This document shows positions 1 to 4,314 of a stretch of DNA of 6,010 nt, piece after piece. The position numbers and the translations under genes were made by a program. Every line of letters begins with the position of its first letter. Within the stretch, counting starts at the first letter, position 1. The notes beneath the pieces were generated by a model, which searched no databases, had not been told where the DNA came from, and worked only from the letters and a program-made list of their open reading frames with translations. The DNA comes from Kiritimatiellia bacterium (GTDB taxonomy: Bacteria; Verrucomicrobiota; Kiritimatiellia; RFP12; UBA3636): NCBI GenBank assembly GCA_017476965.1, contig JAFUXX010000394.1, positions 1-6,010 of the forward strand, written 5' to 3'.

Positions 1-194
1 CGCGCCTCGGCGAGGAACCGCGCGCGCAGCGCCGCGCCGGCGCCGGGATCGAGGACCTTCAGCGCAACGACGCGTCCGAGCGGCTCCTCGCGCGCCTCGT
101 AGACGGACGCCATCCCGCCCGCGCCGATAGGGCGCAGGATCGTGAAATCGCCGCCGAAACAGGTCCCGGGCGGCAGCGCCGGCGTCCCTTGCAT
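1..194 (-). CDS. Ser/Thr protein kinase, N-terminal part (runs off the window)
   Basis: Only the first 64 residues are inside the window; the gene continues past position 1. The start ATG is the complement of 192-194. Residues 24-31 read GAGGMASV, the glycine-rich ATP-binding loop of Hanks-type kinases, followed by YEA. The sequence VALKVL supplies the ATP-anchoring lysine at residue 46. A short Gly/Pro-rich lead (about 15 residues) comes before the kinase fold, as is usual in bacterial eukaryotic-like kinases. The enzyme would phosphorylate Ser/Thr on proteins; its substrate cannot be read here, and the catalytic loop, any membrane anchor and any sensor domain lie outside. It is divergent from a sigma factor 50 bp away, a pairing that suggests a shared regulatory circuit. 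No Shine-Dalgarno lies before the ATG, which fits the nearly leaderless promoter proposed at 192-247. Confidence 0.9.
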   Translation of the reverse strand, partial: MQGTPALPPGTCFGGDFTILRPIGAGGMASVYEAREEPLGRVVALKVLDPGAGAALRARFLAEA

Positions 195-247
195 GGCGGA
201 AAATTCTAGCATGACGTGGCGTTCCGTGCTAGAGTTTTTCCGCCATG
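192..247. promoter_or_regulatory. Palindromic divergent promoter, kinase / sigma factor
   Basis: The two start codons sit at the outer ends of an inverted repeat. The left arm (192-211) and right arm (227-247) are complementary except for one mismatch and one extra T, around a 15-nt centre (212-226). Rightward, an extended -10 (TG at 227-228, TAGAGT at 230-235) lies 17 bp after TAGCAT (207-212). Leftward, TGCTAGAAT gives TAGAAT (complement of 203-208) 17 bp after TAGCAC (complement of 226-231). The -10 of each promoter overlaps the -35 of the other. Expected transcription starts (about 242 and 196) are within a few bases of the ATGs, and neither side has a Shine-Dalgarno. The boxes are seen directly; promoter activity and leaderless translation are inferred. 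Confidence 0.6.
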
Positions 248-934
248 CCCAGCAGCCAGTCCGCCCCACCGCCCCCCATTCCGCCGCCGCCCTCGATCCC
301 CGTGCCGGACACGTCTACCGGCCTCCTGCGCGATCTCGGGCGCGGCCCGGACGCGACGCGCTGGCCGGACTTCGCGCGGCGCTACGAGCCCGTCGTGCGG
401 CGGTTCGCCGCCGTAGTCGCCCGGACGCATCCGCTCGTGCGGCCGGACGACTGCGACGACGTCGTGCAGGAGACTATGATCGCGCTCTGGCGCCTCTTCC
501 CGCGCCGCGCCTACGACCGCTCGCGCGGCCGCTTCCGCGACTTCCTCTTCGGCGTCGTGCGCAAGGTCGCGACGAAGGCGTCCTCGCGCGAACGCCTGCG
601 CCTCGAACGCGAGGCCGAAGCGCTCCGCGGCGCGGCCGAGGCACAGTCCGCCGCCGCCGGCGACGCCGCGCTGCGCGCCGAGGCCGAAGCGCTGTGGCTC
701 GAAGCGGTGGACGCCGTCTTCGCCGCGGGCCGCTGGAGCGACAAGGCCAAGGCCGTCTACGTCCGCACCGAACGCGGCGAGGACATCGCTTCCGTCGCCG
801 CCACCTACGGCATGGAGCCCAACGCCGTCCACCAGCTGCGCTACCGCGCCTCCCGCCGCATCGAAGCCGAACTGCGCCGCCTCGCCGCCCCCGGCGGCCC
901 CCTCTCCTCCGCCCTCCGTTCCGCGCATCAGTAA
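245..934 (+). CDS. ECF-type sigma-70 family RNA polymerase sigma factor
   Basis: This 229-aa protein has the two-domain layout of small sigma factors. After a Pro-rich tail (residues 8-21), region 2 spans about 43-111: DDCDDVVQETMIALWR (68-83) is the core-RNAP-binding helix 2.2, and YDRSRGRFRDFLFGVVRK (90-107) covers the -10 recognition helices, with the aromatic and basic residues typical there. An Ala/Glu-rich linker (about 112-150) follows, then region 4 (about 150-212). Its helix-turn-helix begins GEDIASVAATYGM (178-190) and ends in NAVHQLRYRASRRI. It would bind core RNA polymerase and direct it to a private promoter set. The adjacent divergent kinase is a plausible partner or regulator. 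The last nine residues (SSALRSAHQ) and the stop codon are encoded by the first unit of a tandem DNA repeat, so the original C-terminus may have been replaced. No Shine-Dalgarno precedes the ATG. Confidence 0.88.
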   Translation: MPSSQSAPPPPIPPPPSIPVPDTSTGLLRDLGRGPDATRWPDFARRYEPVVRRFAAVVARTHPLVRPDDCDDVVQETMIALWRLFPRRAYDRSRGRFRDFLFGVVRKVATKASSRERLRLEREAEALRGAAEAQSAAAGDAALRAEAEALWLEAVDAVFAAGRWSDKAKAVYVRTERGEDIASVAATYGMEPNAVHQLRYRASRRIEAELRRLAAPGGPLSSALRSAHQ

Positions 935-1016
935 GTCCTCCGCCCTCCGTTCCGCGCATCAGTAAGTCCGCCGCCCTCCGTTCCGCGCATCCGTAAGTCC
1001 GCCGCCGGTTCCGCGG
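905..1016. repeat. 31-bp tandem repeat, about 3.6 copies
   Basis: Units occupy 905-935, 936-966 and 967-997, followed by a shortened unit (998-1016). Units 1 and 2 are identical; unit 3 differs at a few bases (G for T near its start, CC for CA before GTAAG). Each unit carries TTCCGCGCATC followed by GTAAG. The core TTCCGCG recurs at 919, 950, 981 and 1009, giving periods of 31, 31 and 28. Unit 1 encodes the end of the sigma factor and its TAA. The part at 981-1016 recurs almost unchanged at 2545-2580, so this is a dispersed element and not only a local expansion. No function is known to me. Confidence 0.85.
981..1016. repeat. Dispersed 36-bp repeat, left copy
   Basis: These 36 bases match 2545-2580 at 35 of 36 positions; the only difference is G at 1007 against C at 2571. 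Identity stops abruptly at both ends. The element starts with TTCCGCGC and ends with GTTCCGCGG. The two copies lie in direct orientation on either side of the AAA ATPase gene and its promoter. Confidence 0.85.
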
Positions 1017-1074
1017 GAGCGCCTGGCAGGGGTATTTGGCGTCTTCGGGGGTGCGCCACTTCATACTGCAACTT

Positions 1075-1099
1075 TCCCTGTGCGACAAAGGGACGTTTT
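1075..1099 (+). terminator. Weak terminator-like hairpin after sigma factor
   Basis: TCCCT (1075-1079) pairs with AGGGA (1089-1093) around a 9-nt loop, followed by CG and four T. It lies between the sigma-factor stop and the next promoter, where a terminator would be expected. The stem is short and the T run poor, so this is only a possibility. Confidence 0.2.
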
Positions 1100-1103
1100 A
1101 CGC

Positions 1104-1132
1104 TTGCATTCCGGCCCGTCAAGTGCTATTTT
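1104..1132 (+). promoter_or_regulatory. Promoter of the AAA ATPase gene
   Basis: TTGCAT (1104-1109) and TATTTT (1127-1132) are separated by 17 bp, and TG at 1124-1125 makes an extended -10. Transcription would start near 1139, right at the first direct repeat (1140-1155), leaving a leader of about 100 nt before the ATG at 1240. The same -35 word, TTGCAT, occurs in the promoter candidate at 2638. Confidence 0.6.
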
Positions 1133-1139
1133 TCAGGTG

Positions 1140-1221
1140 TTCGTGAATGGAAACACTAATTGCCGCTTCTTTTTCGTGAATGGAAACATTGACAGTTGCG
1201 GGCAATTAGTGAATGGAATCA
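1140..1221 (+). promoter_or_regulatory. Three direct repeats at 33-nt spacing in ATPase leader
   Basis: TTCGTGAATGGAAACA occurs exactly at 1140-1155 and 1173-1188; a diverged third copy, GTGAATGGAATCA, is at 1209-1221. The GTGAATGG cores begin at 1143, 1176 and 1209, a strict 33-nt period of about three DNA helical turns. Copy 1 overlaps the expected transcription start. This placement suits binding sites for a protein, perhaps the ATPase regulating itself, or an RNA leader element. The repeats are seen directly; the function is inferred. Confidence 0.7.
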
Positions 1222-1256
1222 TGAAAGAGAAGTGCGACAATGGACGAAGAACTTGA
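1147..1256 (+). other. Chain of four mini-ORFs in ATPase leader
   Basis: ATG at 1147 opens METLIAASFS (stop 1177-1179); ATG at 1180 opens METLTVAGN (stop 1207-1209, then a second stop 1210-1212); ATG at 1213 opens MES (stop 1222-1224). Each of these starts lies in one of the 33-nt repeats, directly after a TGA, and all share the frame of the ATPase start. A fourth, ATG at 1221, runs MKEKCDNGRRT to 1256 and overlaps the ATPase start in another frame. No strong ribosome site precedes them; translation is unproven. Confidence 0.3.
1154..1211 (+). other. Leader stem-loop before AAA ATPase
   Basis: CACTAATTGCC (1154-1164) is perfectly complementary to GGCAATTAGTG (1201-1211), and GC/GC (1165-1166 with 1198-1199) extends the stem to 13 bp across one bulged G (1200). 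The 31-nt loop (1167-1197) holds the whole second direct repeat, while repeats 1 and 3 flank and partly overlap the stem. It could form in the leader RNA. No T-tract follows, so it does not look like an intrinsic terminator. Confidence 0.55.
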
Positions 1257-2445
1257 ACGGATGCGGTTGATATCCAATCGGCTGATAGACGGAACTCCGA
1301 CCGAGTTCCACCGCAGTCTCTTCCACTCGGTCGATTGGGAAAATCGGCTTGTTTGCATAAAGGGGGCGCGTGGCACCGGCAAGACCACCATGTTGCGCCA
1401 GTTCGCAAAAGAGCGGTTCGGCCTCGATCCGCGCGCTTTCTACGTCGCGTTCGACCATTATTGGTTCAAGACGCACTCACCGCTCGAATTCGCCGAGGAG
1501 ATGCACAAGCAAGGCGTCACCCATCTCTTCGTGGACGAGGTCCATCACGTCGAACACTGGCAGACGGCGATCAAGAACTTCAACGACTTCTATCCCGGCT
1601 TGTCGGTCGTTTACAGTGGATCGTCGATCCTCAAAATGGACAACCGCGAAGGCGATCTTTCGCGCCGCCAAGTGTCGTACACGCTCTCCGGGATGTCGTT
1701 TCGGGAGTTTCTGGCATACGAAGGAGTCCTGGACGCGGGGCCGGTGTCCCTGGACGACATTTCACGCGAGCATGTCGGAATCGCGACCGGCATTGCACGG
1801 AAAGTCCGCATTCTTCCGCTGTTCGACCGGTACCTGTCGTCCGGCTACTATCCGTTCTACAAGACCGAGCATTCCGGTTATTACGAACGGGTGGTCGAGA
1901 CCGTCGAGAAAGTGCTCGACAGCGACTATCCCGCCGTTGAAGACGTAACGCCCGCGACAATCAGGAAGACCAAGAAGATGCTTGCGGTTCTCGCCGCCAG
2001 CTGCCCGCAGCAGCCGAACATGTCCGCGCTTTACCGCGAACTCGAAACCGACCGGAACCAGGGGTTGAAAATGCTTTCGGCGCTTGAACGCGCAGGGCTT
2101 GTCGTTCTCGTGCCGTCCGGCAGGAACTCCCTGAAGAACCTTTCCCGTCCCGGAAAAATCTTCTGCGAAAACCCGAATCTCATGCACGCGCTCGTTTCGC
2201 GCGCCGACGAAGGGACGATCCGCGAAACGTTTTTCGTCAACCAGCTCCGCGCGGCCGCCCACGACGTCGCCTGCGCCGCGCACGGCGATTTCGTCGTCGA
2301 CGGCCGCCTCCTTTTTGAGATCGGCGGACGCGGGAAGGGGTTCTCGCAAATCCGGAACGTTCCGGACAGTTTCGTGGCGGCCGACAATCTCGAAACCGGC
2401 GTCGGCAACAAGATTCCGCTCTGGCTCTTCGGTTTCCTGTACTGA
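1240..2445 (+). CDS. AAA-family ATPase, DUF4143-like
   Basis: This 401-aa P-loop ATPase has a Walker A motif, GARGTGKTT (residues 42-50), and a Walker B, LFVDE (96-100), followed by VHH. A sensor-like strand with SGSS lies at 126-129, and LSGMSFREFLAY (149-160) is the arginine-containing motif typical of this family. Residues about 246-292 look like a winged helix. The C-terminus (about 330-401) resembles the DUF4143 nuclease-like fold but reads FEIGGRGKGFSQI, with glycine where a PD-(D/E)xK enzyme would have the lysine of ExK, so cleavage activity is doubtful. Length is normal for the family and no frame break is visible. The ATG at 1240 has a modest ribosome site (GAGAAG, 1227-1232). The gene has its own promoter and an elaborate leader and stands alone. 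The family's cellular role is poorly known; it is often called simply an ATP-binding protein. Confidence 0.85.
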   Translation: MDEELERMRLISNRLIDGTPTEFHRSLFHSVDWENRLVCIKGARGTGKTTMLRQFAKERFGLDPRAFYVAFDHYWFKTHSPLEFAEEMHKQGVTHLFVDEVHHVEHWQTAIKNFNDFYPGLSVVYSGSSILKMDNREGDLSRRQVSYTLSGMSFREFLAYEGVLDAGPVSLDDISREHVGIATGIARKVRILPLFDRYLSSGYYPFYKTEHSGYYERVVETVEKVLDSDYPAVEDVTPATIRKTKKMLAVLAASCPQQPNMSALYRELETDRNQGLKMLSALERAGLVVLVPSGRNSLKNLSRPGKIFCENPNLMHALVSRADEGTIRETFFVNQLRAAAHDVACAAHGDFVVDGRLLFEIGGRGKGFSQIRNVPDSFVAADNLETGVGNKIPLWLFGFLY

Positions 2446-2544
2446 CGCCCGCCCGGCCGCATGTCCCCGGCCTGAATCTTTCCGCCCATTTGCCGTGTCG
2501 CCGCGACTTCGAACTTGCGGCACGAGCACCCCAAGTTTGAAAAT

Positions 2545-2580
2545 TTCCGCGCATCCGTAAGTCCGCCGCCCGTTCCGCGG
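2545..2580. repeat. Dispersed 36-bp repeat, right copy
   Basis: This is the second copy of the element at 981-1016 (35/36 identical, same orientation). Unlike the left copy it is single, not part of a tandem array. It is flanked by unrelated sequence (AT-rich before it, CAATATTG after it), so the shared block is sharply bounded. Confidence 0.85.
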
Positions 2581-2637
2581 CAATATTGTTGCGAATCCAA
2601 CGCGGGACAAGCGGACCGGTGCGCGCGCCGAAAGGCG

Positions 2638-2666
2638 TTGCATCCGGATCGCCGATGTGGCAAAAT
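2638..2666 (+). promoter_or_regulatory. Promoter candidate for the FRG operon
   Basis: TTGCAT (2638-2643) and CAAAAT (2661-2666) are 17 bp apart, with TG at 2658-2659 as an extended -10. The -35 word, spacing and TG match the ATPase promoter at 1104-1132. Transcription would start near 2673, which leaves a long leader before the FRG start. The -10 has C at its first position, so it is weaker than the ATPase promoter. Confidence 0.4.
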
Positions 2667-2671
2667 TGGGC

Positions 2672-2683
2672 GCGTTGCAACGC
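2672..2683. promoter_or_regulatory. 12-bp palindrome at expected FRG transcription start
   Basis: GCGTTGCAACGC is a perfect palindrome lying just where transcription from the promoter at 2638-2666 should begin. Its half GCGTTGCA also occurs at 2636-2643, overlapping the -35. A dimeric repressor could bind here. The palindrome is seen directly; the operator role is inferred. Confidence 0.3.
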
Positions 2684-2733
2684 CGAAGGGGCGACCCTGA
2701 CGCCGCGCGACGACCTCATCGATTCACATCGAC

Positions 2734-2789
2734 GAGGCTCTCATCCAACGGAAAACCGCCAAATCATTCCACAAGGAGACGAGAGCCCC
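2734..2789 (+). other. Inverted-repeat pair in FRG leader
   Basis: GGCTCTC (2736-2742) pairs perfectly with GAGAGCC (2781-2787); allowing two mismatches, the arms extend to 2734-2745 and 2778-2789. The loop is about 32 nt and contains AAGG of the AAGGAG ribosome-site-like word. No T-tract follows. It may be a leader RNA structure or the remains of a mobile element; nothing else supports either reading. Confidence 0.3.
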
Positions 2790-2838
2790 ACGGTGCGCGC
2801 CCCAGGCGCGTCCCCGGTCCGCTTTCTCCTTAAGGCGC

Positions 2839-3789
2839 TTGGCGGTGCCTCCGTTGGAAGCCCCGGAGACGCGCCCTTTCTCTTCCCCCGACGCATCTAC
2901 GGCAACCCCCCGGGGAAGCCCACCACCGCCCGTGACCCGTTCCTGCAACACTCTTGATCAAGTCGTCGCCGACATTCTTCAGGTTGTCGCCGACGACAAG
3001 GCCATGTCACGCCGCGATGACGACGGCGCGGAATATTTCTTCCGGGGCGAGCAACGCGCATACCCGATTCCGGGGCGTCCCGCTACAGCCTTCGACCCTG
3101 TTTTGGATAGGTTTGAGTCCTTCTGGAAGCACGAAAGGGAGCTATACGAGGAGGCCATGCGGCTCAATGTTGCATCGTTCACGGAAGACCGGACGATGTG
3201 CGAGCGCATTGCGCGGATGCAGCACTACCGGCTCCCAACCCGATTCGCCGATCTCTCCGTCAACGCCCTTCTCCCCACTCTCTTTGCCTGTGGAGGTTGT
3301 AGCGACAAGCCTGGTGGTTGGCCCGATGACGACGGGTTCATCAAGGTGTTCAAGGTTGCGAAGCACAAGATGAAGTCGTTTACCAGCGACATAATCGTTG
3401 CGATTTCACACCTGCCGCTTGTTGACAATGACAAAATCAATCCTGTTTCAAAGAGAGATGTGGGCTACTTGGTTTATGAGACCAAGAATGAACGACCGGC
3501 ATTTTACCGGAAAGAGGACGATGACTGGTTGCATGAAGAACTATGCAACCAACTTGGCCAAGTCTGGGCGTTCAAGCCGTTGATGAACAACCCGCGCATC
3601 CGCAACCAAGGCGGGCTGTTCCTCGCCTTCGGCTGCCGTGACGGCAAGGAACCTTTGCGCCCAACCTTCTCCCTTGCCGACTACGACAACCCAACCGCGC
3701 CGTCCTTCGGCATCGCGCAAGTCGGTTTCGTCCGCATCGCCGCCAAGGCCAACCGACCATCCTCAACCAACTCCGCATGTTCGGCATGA
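2839..3789 (+). CDS. FRG-domain protein, C-terminus lost to a frameshift
   Basis: The FRG signature is clear: YFFRGEQRAY contains the name motif at residues 68-70, MQHYRLPTRFADLSVNALL (127-145) is the second hallmark block, and NPRIRNQGGLFLAFG (251-265) the third. FRG is a conserved domain of uncertain biochemical role, often found in accessory regions. The intact frame starts at TTG 2839. GTG 2845 has AAGG 9 nt upstream, and GTG 2932 would remove a Pro-rich lead that does not look like the family; the true start is unresolved. Normal FRG sequence runs to about residue 304, then the frame ends in unrelated NRPSSTNSACSA. A conserved-looking C-terminus (PTILNQLRMFG...) continues in the next frame from 3753 to 3872, consistent with one lost base near 3751. 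With the base restored the protein would be about 344 aa from TTG. It is the first gene of an apparent three-gene operon. Confidence 0.75.
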   Translation: MAVPPLEAPETRPFSSPDASTATPRGSPPPPVTRSCNTLDQVVADILQVVADDKAMSRRDDDGAEYFFRGEQRAYPIPGRPATAFDPVLDRFESFWKHERELYEEAMRLNVASFTEDRTMCERIARMQHYRLPTRFADLSVNALLPTLFACGGCSDKPGGWPDDDGFIKVFKVAKHKMKSFTSDIIVAISHLPLVDNDKINPVSKRDVGYLVYETKNERPAFYRKEDDDWLHEELCNQLGQVWAFKPLMNNPRIRNQGGLFLAFGCRDGKEPLRPTFSLADYDNPTAPSFGIAQVGFVRIAAKANRPSSTNSACSA

Positions 3790-3872
3790 CGGAGGAGGCA
3801 GTTTACCCCGACCTTCAGAACGTCTGCCAGACGCTCGACAAGCGCTTCAAGGAGAACGACAACCATGTGTGA
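3753..3872 (+). pseudogene. Displaced C-terminal segment of the FRG protein
   Basis: Frame 3753-3872 reads PTILNQLRMFGMTEEAVYPD and continues LQNVCQTLDKRF to the stop TGA (3870-3872). A stretch with a 'YPDL' block near the end is typical of FRG protein C-termini, so these 39 codons belong to the gene upstream. Adding one A in the AA run at 3751-3752 would give KAKPTILNQL in a single frame. No canonical slippery heptamer is present, so programmed frameshifting is unlikely. Mutation and sequencing error remain open. Confidence 0.65.
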
Positions 3873-4266
3873 GACAACATCCAACCAAACATCAGCCACG
3901 GAAAAGCAATCCATGTACTACATCGAAGGGACGATTGACGCCATCGACCTTTTCAACGATACCATCCGCTTTTCGTTGCTGCCGGCTAGCGGGCATCTGT
4001 TGCTCTGCGACGATGGAAGCAAGAAAGCGCTGTTCATTGAAAGCTGTTCGTCCAACGCCACAATGGTTGAATCGAAGAAGAATGCCAACGGCAAGGAAAT
4101 TGTCTGGTTCTCCGCCGACAAAGACCTTTGCGGTGTTCTTCTGTCTGCCAAGAACAACCGGAATCTGGTTCGCCTTTGGTGCAAGAATTTGGAAACGGTG
4201 TCTTTTGGCGGGTTCCCGATTCCACCCGGCACGGCATACAAAGCCGAGGGCATCCGTGTCTTTTGA
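3865..4266 (+). CDS. Small protein of unknown family, predicted beta-rich
   Basis: I do not recognise this 133-aa protein. It has no signal peptide or membrane segment and is probably cytoplasmic. After a Ser/Thr/Gln-rich tail (residues 1-16), the rest alternates short hydrophobic strands and turns (YYIEGTIDAIDLF, TIRFSLLP, HLLLCDD, ALFIES, EIVWFS, LCGVLLSA, LVRLWC), which suggests a small beta barrel or sandwich. The ATG at 3865 has AAGGAG at 3849-3854, 10 nt upstream, and overlaps the restored FRG stop by 8 nt, so translation is probably coupled to FRG. ATG 3913 (residue 17) is an alternative start at the edge of the structured part. Its position between the FRG and membrane genes suggests a partner, antidote or adaptor role; this is inference only. 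Base composition resembles its neighbours. Confidence 0.7.
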   Translation: MCETTSNQTSATEKQSMYYIEGTIDAIDLFNDTIRFSLLPASGHLLLCDDGSKKALFIESCSSNATMVESKKNANGKEIVWFSADKDLCGVLLSAKNNRNLVRLWCKNLETVSFGGFPIPPGTAYKAEGIRVF

Positions 4267-4314
4267 CTGACGGGCGGGCGACCTATCGGCTACAACGATT
4301 TCTGGAGCAAGGCA

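Larger units (their letters stand above)
2446..2838. other. Intergenic region between ATPase and FRG gene
   Basis: No convincing gene lies in these 393 bp on either strand; open frames here are low-complexity readings of GC-rich sequence. The stretch contains a small hairpin (CCGCGA 2501-2506 with TTGCGG 2515-2520, one G-T pair), the right copy of the dispersed 36-bp repeat, a GAAA-loop hairpin (2626-2637), a promoter candidate (2638-2666), a 12-bp palindrome (2672-2683) and an inverted-repeat pair (2734-2789). An AAGGAG at 2773-2778 is not followed at normal spacing by a start in the FRG frame. Confidence 0.6.

Noticed and set aside
142..1122. Long overlapping frames on both strands across the sigma factor and repeats
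   Set aside because: They are shadows caused by very high GC; translations are Arg/Ala/Gly-rich low complexity without domains, while frame 245-934 has clear sigma regions 2 and 4.
1140..1221. Short repeats at regular spacing resembling a CRISPR array
   Set aside because: Repeats are 16 bp with 17-bp gaps, only three copies, one diverged, no cas genes, and they sit in the leader of a gene; a regulatory reading fits better.
2455..2472. GGCCG / CGGCC hairpin after the ATPase stop as a terminator
   Set aside because: The stem is only 5 bp and no T-tract follows.
1762..2663. Minus-strand frames opposite the AAA ATPase
   Set aside because: No recognisable motif, and the plus strand carries Walker A and B and the full family layout.
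2586..2957. Plus-strand frame of about 120 codons before the FRG domain, and GTG 2793 after an AAGGAG
   Set aside because: Composition is like noncoding GC-rich DNA, no family resemblance, it is out of frame with the FRG domain and the spacing to GTG is long (14 nt).
3741..3760. Programmed -1 frameshift in the FRG gene
   Set aside because: No X XXY YYZ slippery heptamer or clear downstream structure; a simple one-base loss explains the data.
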